64,000 bases of DNA, taken from the NCBI RefSeq assembly GCF_016906535.1, contig NC_057371.1, forward strand, positions 1,860,001 through 1,924,000, given 5' to 3'. The translations under genes were made by a program, and so were the position numbers. Under the pieces are notes generated by a model that was not told where the DNA came from, did not search any database, and saw only the letters and a program-made list of their open reading frames with translations. The stretch's first letter is position 1. Each line of letters begins with the position of its first letter. Positions 1-13,399 of the stretch are shown one piece after another. The stretch is from Rhizoctonia solani (taxonomy: Eukaryota; Basidiomycota; Agaricomycetes; Cantharellales; Ceratobasidiaceae).

Positions 1-821
1 GCTGCAGCAGCTCTGTAGCTACAGTAGCACTGCGATTGCGATATCCGTTGTATGAATGGAAGCACCTAGTTGCATGTGCTACACCACAGACGGAATTTAA
101 CATGTACTTCGATCTGGGGAATGTTTGTGCTTCGATAGCTCGCTTGTATTTATGCGCACTATATTTGCTATGTACCTCTTTATCTCGATGATAACGGAAC
201 AAATGCAGAACATTCTTAGGTTCAATATCGAAGGTGTATCTGTTCAATAGGCCAGGTTAATGGAACCCATTTTCCTATCCATATACACCATTAATCAAGC
301 ACTAAGCCGCTAATGCGACCATTAGCCATGAGCTAACCATAGGATATCCCCATTAATAGCCGAGATCTTGGCATAGCATCTGACCTGTTCAGAGCTCGAT
401 TAATATTGCCAATTATCGGAATAAAGCTGCGGATTCTCATATTCTTGTGAAAGGTCCTCCAATCGCCTTCCGCGTCCTGGAACGCAGGGAGGATGACCAT
501 GTTGGTTTAAGCAACCATCAGACTCCCAGCCATCTTCAGGTTCCCTGACCTCGTGTCTACATGAAAGTAATATCGATACATGTAGGTCTAACGGGGTACG
601 GGCTGTATATATGTTCTTTGTATCATTGTATGCGAGAACGTAAGGATTTTCTCCCCAAGCTTAGAAGCTTCATTATGTTGTGTAGTTGCATACCAGTACT
701 GCGATAGAGTCATGTCTATGACATGACCCGCTGACGTTTAATTCAGGTAGTAGGGAAACCTAAGAGGCCGCGTGGAATGAGATGTGCAGGCAGTCTAACT
801 CCTTCCCCTTTGTACTATCGG
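1..821. other. no gene seen
   Basis: AT-rich sequence with stops in all frames. I see no conserved protein, RNA gene or clear repeat here. Confidence 0.5.
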
Positions 822-1049
822 TCACGAAGAATGTAACCAAGAGGCTGTTTTTGAGAGTATTTCACATTTAGGAAAGAGTGGGGGCATTTTCAGCGCTTGA
901 CAGGAAATTTGGCATTTAGTTTGTGTCTTAGAACGCAAGCTATATTTGTGACAATAATAGTAGTACTTGCCCATAACGTCTAAGAGGAGCCTAGGAGCGG
1001 CCGAAACAGCACCAACAGAAAGGAGAACAACAGATACAGCAGACTTCAT
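822..1049 (-). CDS. possible small secreted protein (first exon?)
   Basis: A short reading frame opens at the ATG at 1049 with a convincing secretion signal: a Lys after the Met, a hydrophobic core, and an A-x-A-like cleavage site (VSA-AP) near residue 18. What follows, as read, is a Cys- and Tyr-containing stretch with no family I recognise. A GT at about 1000-985 could be a splice donor, so the true product may differ after residue 25 or so. It could be a small secreted (effector-like) protein or a chance frame. The signal peptide is the only real support. An upstream in-frame Met exists at 1115, but it would bury the signal peptide. Confidence 0.3.
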   Translation of the reverse strand: MKSAVSVVLLSVGAVSAAPRLLLDVMGKYYYYCHKYSLRSKTQTKCQISCQALKMPPLFPKCEILSKTASWLHSS

Positions 1050-1115
1050 TGTGAATTTAGAGGAATGGTAGGTGGAATGAGTCGATATTGAGAATTCAAT
1101 GGCTTGGTAAGCCAT

Positions 1116-2488
1116 TGTATACTCCCTTATATGCCTTACTTTTTGAGACTGCTCCTTGGAGCTACAGTTGAGCTATTCTTGAAATATCAAGAGAATTCAC
1201 GGAAGCATCGACTTGAATATGGTGTAGTTGAGTTTAGCTCGTGCTTCAGTTAGAAGGGTACCAATACTTTGATAGTTTAGATATATGCGCTCGCCATTTA
1301 CTACATACCATTATGCAACTAAACTAAAGCTTTTGTAACACAGAAATCACCGCATATGGTATGATATAGCCCAAAGAACAAAGTGACACTAGCCTGTATT
1401 AGTATGCCTATTATCATGAGCCGTTCACGGAGGAGTTTCTGGGAGTCATTATCACACACAATTGAATGCTCGGCGTAGTATCTGGCGTGCCGCGCTAGCC
1501 GTCGGCATCGAGTAGCAGGTATCCGTAGACCCTTATTCTTCGAATGGGCTTGAGACCTTATAGCCATCTTCCGCGTATCAGAAGTAGGGGGGAGTGACCA
1601 TGTTGTCTGCAGTAGATATCTTCGATTCTACGGATAGTCGGGCTTCTTTCGCTCGTATCGGACTCTAAGGAAAGCGGAGGTTGGTCCGAAGTAGACGCAC
1701 ACCATATGTATCCTTGCATCGTTATCATTTAATGGTAGCACCAATGCCGAAAAAATGTGGTATTCGCTGCAACTGTCCAAAGCTATGGTGTAGGAATAGT
1801 GTCCTCGGTGATATTTACATATAAAATCTTGACTAAGCATTTACCCAAGTGTGCAGATAGTACCTTGTGCTGGCATTAGTAGCCGCAAAATGTCTCAAGC
1901 GTCAAAGCAGATGGGAAAATAGTCGCTACTATGTATTCAGTAGAATGTATCTTTGGGTACTTATTAGGGCTATTATAGGTATCTTTTCGGGTTAGCTAAA
2001 TGCGCCAATGTGATGTAGTGTGACATGAACGTTTATTTAATAGTCAGCATTCATTGCGTCACCGATTTGAACAACTGATTCCAATGACAAGAATACACCA
2101 TCTCCGGCCAAATTACCCTACCGGGTATGTGGCCACTACTGGTCGTGCTGTAAACTCACTTTCCCCCACATTTCACCCACATTTCACCCCCGTGGATCGC
2201 GTTCGAACACGCTGATTGTATGATCGTATGCTATCTTGGAGTGAGATTATCTGAGAGGGCAGGTCGAGCATGCTCGCCCGCCGATCTTGGACGGCATTCG
2301 TTGAACGTTTATCACACAATCATTTATTGGACGTATTGTAGTCATTTATGTTCAACTATAACCAGTATAAGGAAAAAGGGAGTGCCAATGCAAAAATAAT
2401 GAAAGCGAATGCCTAACCCCAAACTACGACTAAGGATGGGAATATGATGGGGGCCCTAGGATTCATGTATTAGTTTTGTCAAACAAAA
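1116..2488. other. no gene seen
   Basis: Intergenic sequence downstream of the acetyl-CoA carboxylase gene. Short open frames show no conserved features. The part next to 2488 is probably the 3' untranslated region of that gene. A further small terminal exon there cannot be excluded: a possible donor lies inside the GGGK codons, and an acceptor and stop follow at about 2430-2460. Confidence 0.45.
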
Positions 2489-5400
2489 TCAAAAGACGTG
2501 CTTACCTCCACCTGAGCTAGTGTGCAGAGCACCGGTAATAGCCACCTTTTCTTCATCCGTAAGCGTATCAATTACCCGCAATATTCCCTCTAAAGTTGCC
2601 TTCCTGTGGTTCTGAGAGAGCTCAACAATCTTATGAGTAATCTCCGCATGGCGAACCGAGCTGAGCGCGGTAGTCAGGTCCAATGCTTCGAGTGCCTCGG
2701 CTAGCTTCCGCTTGTCATTGTGATCAATGTCGGATGGCACAAGAGATTCCAGTAGGCGAGTTCGGTGGGTCGGAAGGGATTCCGGGCTTGCTTCCGCAAT
2801 CACAGCAAGTGCAGCGTTACGCGCTAAACGTGCGCGCAATGCCCAATAGAAGTGGCGACGAGCATCCTTCCAAACTACCGGCTGAGCGCACCCCTTTGCG
2901 GCCATTCGCCCAGTCCGGCTGGATTGGGTGGTTAGCAATTGGTCGATTAATTCAACAAAGCAGCTTACTCATGGAGATCAGCGTACAACAAGGCAATCTG
3001 TTTGTAGGTTGGCATGAGAAGTGTCTCGCGTTCAGCAAGGGCGCGCGAGGCTTCGGCACGCTCTTCTGCAGTCTTCGTGCTGTCTTTGCTATTGGTCTTC
3101 AGCTGAGAATACGAATCGTCTAGACGCTCCATGAGCGCCAACAATCTTTCCCGGCGCACTAAATAAATTATATTAACTTGAGTGAGTATAGTTTAGTAAC
3201 TCCACTCACTCTTAATCTCCACGATACCCTCAGGTTCTATACCAGCGGTTAGTTGGATCGCGCTTACCGAATTTCAGAAAGAGCTTACCTAAGACCCCAG
3301 CGCGTGCGTCCACATCTGCATACATTTCCATTTGCTCCGAGTTGATAGAAGGATCTAAAACAACCCAAGCACCACCACGCTGCAGCCCAGATAGTATATA
3401 AGCAGATGCTCAAGTATTAGTATACTCGAGATACTTACAAGTTCACCGTTAGGCACAATGTACACGAAAATGGGTTGCTTGTAACTCGAGAGGCCATCAA
3501 CGATCTTGGACCCTTGTTTGAGGACCTCATCGTACTATGGGAAACCCTCAATATTGTGTTACTTTTGTGAATCATGCACACTTACCATGTCCTGTTGGCC
3601 GCCGGAGAAGCCACGCCAATTGGCAAATACAATAAGAGGTAAACCCTCGCGGTTGAAATCGAAGATAGCTTGTGCGGTCTTGTAGGCAGAGTTGGGATAC
3701 CATACCTAGTCATTGTGAAGTATAAGCAAGAAGCCATTCCACATTCTAAATCGCTTACTTGGCCAGCCTCCATAATACGCTGCTCGAATGATGCCGGATT
3801 CGCAGGGTCGGCAGGAATAATTCGTTCAATCGTGCGGGCTGAGTAAAGGGCATTCAGATCAGTCCACATTAAACCTAAATGAACTCACTCTCGACTGATA
3901 TAACACCGACTGGAATGCCTGCTAGGCGAGCACGTCCAACCACCACAGTTTGAGCCCAGCCGCTGAGTGTCTCTTGGAACGACTTCTTGTCGAAGAATCC
4001 GGACAGGAATTCACCAGTAGCCTCATCGACCTTGCCTTCAACGAACCAGCGAGGGTCGTATGGCCCCTTTGGTGGCGTATATTCAATGTCACGATCCCAA
4101 GGGTCTGAAGCAGTGGTGATTGGTAGTTTTGCGCCTTTACGTTCGGGGATAAAGGACAACCATCTCAAGATATGAGTAGCACCTTCTAGGTCGCTTGCAG
4201 CAGTCAAGTGGGAGACTCCATTCTTGTGCATGATCTGGGTACCACCGAGCTGTAGGTTAGAGGTGTACACCTCCCGACCCAAAACCTTATTGAGTGCAGG
4301 AGCTCCGGTGAGAATAATCGGCTGGCCCTCGACCTGGACGGCACGTTGACCAAGACGAACGAGATAGGCACCGATACCAACCGATCGAGCAGTAACCAGA
4401 GTGATTGTGAAAATATCATCGTAGGCCCTCGAAGTTTCTCCTGCTATGAGACCAGACCCCCTCAAGCACTCAACACCCAAACCATCTTGTAGACCAATTA
4501 CGTCGGTGATCTTAAAGCGGGTCTCGCCTTCATCCTCAATTTGAGTGGTCAAAACGCTACCAGCACCTTTTTCATTGAGCTTCGCGTGATTCTCGGGAGT
4601 GAGGTATAGGTAGCTGACACCCTGTTCAGGGCGGTCCTTGTCGTTCCATGCACACGAGAATAGACTGAGTGCTTCCTCGGCCAAGCCAATACGAGCTCCA
4701 GAGTTGGCGGATAAATAGATGCGAGGAAGACCACGTTGACGAGCGTACTCGGTGACTAGATAGAAGAATTGGTCCTCAAGGGGTCCAAATGAGCCAATCT
4801 TATACGTGATATCGTTGGCGACAGCGACCAGCTCGCGACCCTTTGGATACTCGGGGGTATATACGGTAAATACCCAACCAACCATACCGCATGTGTTATT
4901 CCCGGGAGCGCGGTCAACCTCTTGCAACTCGTCGTTCTCGTCCAGGACAAGTTCCCTGGACTGGAGCAATTTCTTGGGAATAACCAGGTTCGGGTTACCA
5001 TTCTTCGCGTCAATCCAGAGGTTATGAAGGGCCTTCATGAAAAGGTCAGGGAAGTCGTACACATAGGTCGTGCCAATGATGTGTGCCTGGTAACGCTTGG
5101 GTTGCAGTGACTCCTTGGTCGGATAAAGATAATGGACAGGCTGCAAGTGGAGCGGCCCCTTCTCGGTCCCAATGGTCTTGAGGATCTTGGTACCCTTGTC
5201 GGTCATAATCTCCTGGTAAGCAAAATAGTTCACGATAAAACCGGATACGTTCTCGATGACGCATCGGAGGGGGGAAATATTTCCTTCTTCGTCCTCAAGT
5301 ACAATGCGAATCTCGGCCCCAGTTACGTGGAGACGCCAGAGTCGCTTGCCGTGGCGCTCAATGAAGCCAGCAATCGCCTCAACAACTTCCTCATAAGTAA

Positions 5401-8400
5401 CGGATAGATTGTATACAAAGTTGAGTGCAATGTGGTTGCAGTCGGTGTTTCGGTGCTGAGAACCAACGACTTCGAGGGCGTCAAGGATGGTGCCGACAAG
5501 GCGGTCAGTTTCGGATAACAAGTAATCAGCCATTCGCATGTTTCCGCGTAGACGGCCAGGTCGAACAAGTGCGCGGATGAAAAAGCGACTGTCAAATTGG
5601 TTTTCACGGGCGACGGCATGATAAACGTGGATCTGTTGATTGTCGACGAAGCATGGGGTAAGTTTGAAGTTTGAAAGGCGACTGAGCTCGAGCTGGTACG
5701 CAAGTGCGGGTTCAATGTTACGAATGGCCTCTTCTTCACCCCATTGGTTACCCATGTCACGCATGGTAAAGTACCAGGGATACCGAGCGGGTCGACATAT
5801 GAGGAAAGTGACACGGCGGATGCCGCGTTCGTTGAGGATTGAGATCTTGTTGTTGACGAGCGCAAGTAACTTCTCTCGCCATGCCGCATCTTCCATATCG
5901 TCGGAGGGGACGAAGACACGCAAAGCAAAGTACAAAACATTAGGGGGTTGGACGCCTTGACCATGCCTACGGGAATAATCATCCGGGTTAAAGTGAGGGA
6001 GTTGCTCTGCGACCTTCTTGAAGCCGTTCAATAGCACATCGAAATTGGGGAATGTAGCGATGGTACCGGTACGAATGGGTTCACGACTATCGACAATATA
6101 AGTTAGATCGCTGACTGAGCCAGAACGTTTTGGAGCATCGACACTAAAAGAGGTAAATATCGTTTTCCTATGCGATAGAATGGGACTTACCCATCGCTCA
6201 GACGAGGGGTAGAAGGAGGAGAACTAGACTGTCCAAGCTTGAACCTCCAAGACACGATATTAGGGGCATCACCATCGTCCAGATCATCGCCCTCCTCATA
6301 ATCGACGGAAATGAGGTTATATGCACGGTAAGCTCGACGGACGTATACATCCATGGCGGCTAAACCTCAGAATTAGAATGGCTTGCGCTTAGATAGAACA
6401 TACAGGTAACTCACCCAGAGAAATCCATCGATCCTTATGGGTGAAGAATGTTGGTAAGACGTCGTACACAATGAACCTCGAATCTGTCAATTCGCGCAAG
6501 TTCTCGGCCGAAGGTTGACGATGACCCGCGCCTTGTTCGCCGTAGTAGCCAGTGCGGACTGATTGAGTGAGAATCTGTTCCATCTGAGACGAACGCTCCT
6601 CATACGACGGCTGCTGGGTTCGAATAAGTACCTCGCGTGCTTTGAGCGCGACCTGTGTTGCAGAGCGACTTTCCAGCGCGGCGATGCTACGAAGTACCGT
6701 GTTTAAGCTCTCGTCGATACCGCCGACAGAAGGACCAGGAACTTGGCGTTGAATTTCGTCGAGAAGTGCCGAAACGAGCTTGTTCTTGCTCTGCGCCTTG
6801 GAATGGCTGAGCACAAGTGCAGCAACCTTGTCGAGTTCTGTCTTGTATTGGTCCCGAAGTTTGAGAACCTTTTCTTCAAATTGACCTCCACCGAATAGCT
6901 TTTCGGTTGATTCGTAGCGCTGGAGAAGGCCAATGATCACTGACCATTCGTGAATCTTGATCCCATTTCGGTAACGATCGACGATATCAAAAAGAGCACC
7001 AAACTGGGCCCTGATAAGGGGACGATCTTGGGCCCTGACATTTTCCTGAAGATGATTGTCCAGAAGTTTGCGTACCCTCGCGGCCGGGAACTCTTGCGGG
7101 GCAGGCTTCGCGTGGGCCGTGTCAATCGCCGCCCGGATAGCGTCCTCAAGCTTCGATGGAAGACGACCGGAGAGCGAGGCGAGAGTTGCAGCGCATTCGG
7201 AGAATGGTAGTTCAGGATCGTGAAGCACGTTAAGAAGATCTTTAAGAGTGCTGGACATTATGGCTTGATTATCGAACCCGTCAAGGATATTGTGCATGAC
7301 CTCGATCGAAGCATGAAGACGCTGATGAGGCTTGCTGCCGATGACGTTAGGAGGGCCCATCGCTGGCAGGAGTCCATCGAACGGCTTCGCATGCTTGACT
7401 CGCGCAGGGTCATCAAGAGTAAGGATACCAATGATGTCACCTGGCTCGAGGCTTACTCCGGGTTGCTTGACAAACATTACCGTCCCATCCTCCGAAGCGA
7501 TAAGTTGCATGAGCATCTTCATGACCTACTCGCTATCGGTTAGTAGGTAATTCCACCTTTCAATATTTAAGCCTCACCTCAATTTCAGCATAAGGCTCTC
7601 CAGCCCTAACATGATCCCCAGTGTCGACCAAAAATCTAATCAGTTTGCCAGGACTTGGGCTTCTCAATTGAGTGGATCGTTCTCTTGTTCGATTAAACAT
7701 GTCTTCGAGTCGACCATAACACGTACGGCACCGACCTCCTCGCGCCAGTAGACCGAATGGCTCTTCCCGTCAAGCAGGACAAGCAAACCCCCATCTGCGA
7801 GCGGGCGAGCTCCAACCATAGTGCGGCCACCATTAAGGTAGAGAGTCCAAGTGGTGAGAGAAGAGCGAGCAGCAGTGAACGAGTAGCGAGTATTTTCGTA
7901 GATAAAATCAACGCCGAACACAGTCTTGAGAGTATCGCGCGCAGGAACCTGACCTTTGTCGAGGATTGCTCGGTATTCGGCCCAACAAGCCTCGCTCATC
8001 ACGTGTGCCTTCATCACGGCGCCACAGATAACGGCCAAAGTCGAGTCAGGACGTTCAGCGGTCAAGTTATTGCTAATCAACGTATCAAGCCAGCCGGTTG
8101 TGAACGTGTTTTCGGTGAATGCTTGTGTCTGGAGAAGTTTGATCAAGTATTCAACTGTAGTCCTGAAGTCGCCTCGAATATTCAGTTCCTTGAGTGCGAC
8201 AACCATATTTTTCCGGCTTTCTTCACGGTCCGCCCCGTATGCAAAGATATGTCCAAATTGAGAGTCGGCAAACTCGTGCAAACCACCAGCTGAGCCGACA
8301 GAGAAGTAACCCCAGACATTCGTGTTGGATCTGAAATTCAGCTCTTGCAAGGTTCCACTGGAAGGTTTGAATCCTGCATCAGGATTTTCAGCCGTGATTC

Positions 8401-10030
8401 GGACTGCAACGACATGGCCCTTGGGTTGGGGTTTGCGCTGGAGCTGGTTGGACTCTGGCTTAACGAGATCGAAATCGATCTCAGAGGTGCCATGAGGTGC
8501 AAGCCCGTATAATTGGCGAATGTCACGAATGTGGTGGAGAGGAATACCCATGGCAATCTGCAACTGAGCAGCGGGGAGATTTACTCCTGTGACCATTTCG
8601 GTAGTGGGATGCTCGACTTGGAGACGTGGGTTAAGCTCCAAAAAGTAAAACAAGTCTTCTGAGGGACTGTACAAGTCTAAACCCAGGCAGTCAATCAGTT
8701 AGCCGGAGATCGAGAAGCACTTTGGAGATCCTCACATTCAACTGTCCCCGCACTAACATATCCTACAAGTTTCGCCAGTCGCACAGCTGCGCGTTCCAAG
8801 TCCTCAAATCGCTCCCGTTTAGTGATGGACACGGGCGCCTCTTCAATGATCTTTTGATGGCGCCTTTGCACGGAGCAATCGCGGCCAAAAAGTGATATAG
8901 CGTTCCCGTATTGATCGGCAAGGACCTGTACCTCGAGGTGACGGGCAGAGCCGGCAAGCTTCATGATAAAAATCGGCGATCCTGTAAACAGAGTACGTTA
9001 AAAATTGAATTCACGTCATTCCATCGAACCACATACCTGGAACCTCTCCGGCAACCGCATTGTATGCGTTTTTGAATGCGCCAGCACTATCAACTTTTCG
9101 GATCCCCTTGCCGCCGCCACCTTCGCTAGCCTTGATCATAACTGGCCAGCCTATTTTTTCGGCACGATCAAGACCCTCTTCCACGCTGGTGACGCATGCT
9201 GCCTTATATACTTCATCTGGGACCTCAACGAAACCGGACTCGTTGACTCTTGTATCAGTGATCCCGGAGCCGGACCAGGCCATAGTGGGCACATCCGCCG
9301 ACTGAGCCACGATGGTGGATGAAATCTTGTCGCCCAAGGATCGCATAGCGGAGCCCGGGGGACCAATAAAAACAATCTTGTGCGGTGATGCAGCCAGAGA
9401 TTCTGGTAACCTAGGATTCTCGGATGCGTGGCCCCAACCAGCCCATACGGCGTGTACACCTGCACGTTCGGCTACATCTACAATAAGATCGACATTTGCA
9501 TAGTTATTATTGTTGGTTCCGCCTGACAATGCGCGTTAAAATACGAAAAACCATGTATGGCATAGTTATTACCAGGAACTTCGACATAGCGATCAGCCAT
9601 TCGAATGTAATCCGCATTGACCTTGAGATCTTCTGGAGTTGCCATTACGGTAAACTCGACTGCACGTTCCGTTCCGAACGTCTCGTAGCACCATTGGCGT
9701 ACAGAACGAATTTCTTTAACCGCAGCGATACCTAATAGGAATCGGTCAGTGGTATGCGGCGTGACCAAATTAAAGACAGACTGACCATTGTTGGCAATGA
9801 GGATCTGCACGAGGAAAGGTGTTTAGCATTTAGATGAAGGCTGGGTATCGGGCGTACCTTGGTAATCACGGTGTGTCCGCCCTGGGCTTTTACGTGCTCA
9901 TAAACCTTGTCATGAGCAGCTGTATCGATCGAGTTCCCCCCTGTTACAAAGGTAAATACATGCAGAACAAACGCATAAAAAGCAGCATACCGATAAAATG
10001 CTGTACTTTGGAATGGTCCGTCTCAACCAT
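2489..10030 (-). CDS. ACC1: acetyl-CoA carboxylase (cytosolic, multidomain), with one frameshift
   Basis: Carboxylates acetyl-CoA to malonyl-CoA, the committed step of fatty-acid synthesis. I model 17 exons: 10030-9991, 9940-9858, 9804-9786, 9731-9573, 9522-9037, 8981-8736, 8676-7578, 7525-6415, 6365-6191, 6143-3889, 3838-3759, 3705-3586, 3534-3439, 3379-3289, 3236-3210, 3158-2969 and 2918-2489. Together they give about 2,235 residues, the usual fungal length. Domain order is biotin carboxylase (ATP-grasp GGGGKGIRK, then [14 protein letters not shown]), biotinyl carrier (EVMKM, biotin Lys near residue 714), a central region, and the carboxyltransferase domain in the 2.25-kb exon. Every intron phase agrees except at 7674/7673, where the frame slips by one base: ENDP is followed by a stop, while the expected [11 protein letters not shown] continues one frame over. 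No splice signal explains this, so it is either an inactivating deletion or a sequence error. The start was chosen because HSKVQHFIG is typical of fungal ACC N-termini. Confidence 0.95.
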
Positions 10031-11103
10031 GGTGGAGGGAGTAGTCAGGGTTAATTGCCTCGGATGAATTTATATATATGTTTTTGACAACGTGCCCCCA
10101 ACGCGTATAACCCCGACAGTTGGGGTGAAGGGGTGGGGTTACGAATAGCTTACTAATCCGGCTAGCCTGACATAACACACGCGCATCCACAGCACTCCGA
10201 GTCTTTGTCGGCGCGTCTTCCGGACCCAGTACCCACCACGTCTGTTCGAGCCAACGTACACACCAATAATTGAAAATTCCTGGGTGGACTATCGGGACGG
10301 CGATGATGACGTCTTGTACGTCTTAACCCAGAGCTCTGTGTTTTGAAACAGGAGCCTATGTGGTAACATGCGGAACGGAACGCACGCACATGCACAAATT
10401 ATTGCATGTGTATCCTCCTATCAAGGACGCAAGCATGTCGAATTTGAGTGTACGATCACGATGGTGCTTACATGTCGGTGCCTTGGCTGATATATCTGGG
10501 GATGGAAGGCTTCTTAATTTGGTCACCCAAATGCGACAGCCACACTATAGTTACACCTTCATCCTATCAGAAACGAAGTCTACGTCAGGGACCTTATTTG
10601 TGCTTTCAACTAGGCGAAGTTTGTGAGCGCAACATTCGGAGACTATTCCCAGCAGCCTGGTAGCATCCTATTATGGAGCATATGCGGCGGCCCAAATCCT
10701 TGTGCAAATAACAAACCGGGGGCAGTGGCTCAAGGTAGTCAAACTCCAAGAATTTTTACCCGGGTCGTGTGCTTTCGATAGGGTCAGTGGAGAGAGTTTC
10801 CCGTGTATCGAGTTCTGTTTTCCACGAAGATCGAGCCCCTTTACACTTTCTCTCACCCCTCAGGCAAACAAGTAAATAATCTTAGCATTCGACTCGTATT
10901 TTCAAGTGGGTCCGAGCAGTGCGGAGCCCCTATCCGCTTCATCCGAAACTAGGACCTCCTATATTGTATGTGATTCGTTGTCATCCTACATTTGTCCCCA
11001 GTTAAAACCAGCTCGAGCTCCTAGGTTATCATTACGTTCTTCACCACTCTAATTCTAGATTCGCCACTTCCAATCATCCTACGTAGCTAATTTCTTCCCC
11101 GAC
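10031..11103. other. intergenic, ACC promoter side
   Basis: The region between two divergently oriented genes. A TATA-like run (TATATATAAA read on the minus strand, about 10069-10080) lies roughly 40-50 bp upstream of the ACC start codon. Its spacing to any transcription start is unknown. The rest shows no gene that I can support. Confidence 0.4.
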
Positions 11104-12584
11104 ATGAATGTCAGTACCTACGCTGTCGCTCCATGTACGCATTTTCCCCAACATGATGAGCTCATAGGGGCTCTCGACCGCCTCTTCCGGGAGCACCGTG
11201 CACCCCCAGCAATTGTACAGCACTCGTTTTCCGACCGTCGCCCCGCAAACCATTACGAAGAATTTGTTTACCTTATTACACCTTTTCTCATTCGTCCGAC
11301 GAGTGAGCTCTTGGAAGACATCGGTCGTACCGTCGCTCCAGCCCAGGCTCGCTTTACGACCCTCCTCAGTTCTCACCTCTCTCCGGTATTTCCCCCACCG
11401 CCGGTATCTACATTGTATGCGCCTCCCAATGAAAAGGATTTCGTTGTGGCTCGATCACGCCTCCACCTAGCCGATGTCCATACGGGTAACACCGTGCCGG
11501 GCGGGTTCCAGTCCACATTCGAAAGCACAATGACAATCCAATCGGCAGAATTCAACCAGATTAGGTCAACGCTTAGTGGGGCTTATATCGTAAAGGTAAA
11601 CCCACCCATCCTCTCCCCCGTTGTTTCAAGTACCGCCCTGCCCACGCTGACTCCATTATTCAGCCATGCTCTAAAAACCCGGGCAATGCAACGCTTACCA
11701 TTGTTTGTCCTCGAGTTATACTTCGGCACAGTACTGACTCGAATCGCCATTCATACGTTCTCCATTCTCTTTCGGCTACCGTCCGTCAAGATCCCAATGC
11801 TCCGTTGGGATGCACTATCGCCCCACACTTTGCCCCACGCGATCCAAGATTTGAAAGGACATGCAATGGCCTTCGCTACGAGTGTACCTGGGTCTGGGAA
11901 GTCTTGGACAAAGAGCTGCGCGCAAACGGATTCACGGGCTGCGATGACCGACATATGCCGGGTACTGCGGTGGACTCCAACAACAACGAATCCGGCGCTG
12001 CGGCTGTAAAATCCGGGAGTGTGACACACGGTAACACCGAGCCTATTGCTCGCGCTTGTTTCCGACAGCGCTCAGCTACTATTCCGAATAGATGTCCCAA
12101 ATCACCCTTATTCGAACCACCCGCCGAAAGTATCGTAGTCAATGTCCCCGTTTCTTCTTCGACTTCTACAATACATCCCCTATGTGTGACATTTGTCGCC
12201 ACACTCACGAGCGCCCCAGGCCTGGACGCTATTGATGCCATACACCGATCCTCGCAGTGGGCAGATCCTCAAGCCCGCGAGGATCTCCAAAACGCGTTCG
12301 ACAAGGCTCACCCTGCGGTGCAGGTTGTACACCATGTGGTTCGAGTCGAGATCCCGGATGTGAGAGAGATGGTTAGGACCAGGCTAGGATATGACGAGCT
12401 GGATAGTCCCAGCACAGACTTGGAAGTCGAAAGACTGGGGGGTCCGGAAATTGGGGTGTATGCACACCGACGTAGGGGTGATTCCTTTTTCGGCGAACTA
12501 CAGATCTCTCTAGATCGGGATGCCGGTGTAGTAGGAAGAAGGGGAGACGAAGACGAAGAAGATAATTCGGAAGATGAAGAATGA
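11104..12584 (+). CDS. hypothetical protein with acidic C-terminus
   Basis: Two exons, 11104-11595 and 11664-12584, join in phase 0 across a 68-bp GT-AG intron to give about 470 residues. I do not recognise the family. The N-terminal third is rich in aromatic and Pro residues with no signal peptide. The second exon has several Cys residues (including an RTCNGLRYECTW stretch), and the last 20 residues are mostly Asp and Glu. The second half (VDVRE-like helices after residue 370) looks soluble. The acidic tail suggests a nuclear or nucleic-acid/histone-associated protein, but that is only a guess. The intron is supported by frame continuity: the first-exon frame runs on into non-homogeneous sequence, whereas the joined frame stays open to the stop. 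Confidence 0.6.
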
Positions 12585-13399
12585 CCCAGGCCTAGGCGCG
12601 ACTTGGGACGATGTGTGAAGGGCAGTAGGAGTGGACATTCCATTGATGTAGAATCACGCTTACGGTGACGAAACCGGACTAGCTAATACTGTAAAATTGT
12701 GCTTCTTATATTCCTTTGTAACTATGTATAAGTCATTGTACATTAAAATTTGTTTGTGTTCTTGTCAAACCCAAGTTATTTAGCGACTGTCGTCATTGTT
12801 CAATTTCAATGCAATGCACGGCCAATCATGTCATCACTATCTTGCTACCCGTTACTAACGCCGGATTACACCGGAAACACCGGACATTTTTAGTTCGTAT
12901 ATAGGAACGATGCCGCGCGGTGACTTACAAGCGAATTGGACATGATATTCCCGCATTACCGAGCGATGTGTAAAACCAAACCGAGCTCAAGGATACCAGT
13001 TTTGAGCCACATCTGATCGGCTCGAGGGATCAGCTATATTGATACTCTTGGCAAGTAAACAATGGGCAATGCAGATCATTGCAATCTAGATCCTATGATT
13101 ATACTAGGGCATGGTAGACGATCGAGCCTCCACACCGCACTTAGGAGATAGCTACTCAATCATTTGGGCTCAAATAGAGCACAGGTTCAATTCAATTTTG
13201 GGGGTGAGATATCCACTGTCATCATGCGGTTCAAGAGGCTCAACTGTATTGCAACTGAACAGCAAACTCGGAAAGCTCGCGAAGACGAAATGATTTATTG
13301 GATATGGTCCAAAGCATGCGATTCGTTATATCTAAAGTATAATTGTACACGTTGCAATCGAGAAGTCCAGACAAATGAATCCCGTAAAGTGATGTACTT
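12585..13399. other. convergent intergenic region
   Basis: Lies between the 3' ends of the preceding hypothetical gene and the first Sec9-like gene. AT-rich, with no feature I can support. Confidence 0.45.

Noticed and set aside
5323..5982. 219-codon minus-strand frame inside ACC
   Set aside because: A shadow of the carboxyltransferase-side exon in another frame. The ACC frame is open and conserved throughout.
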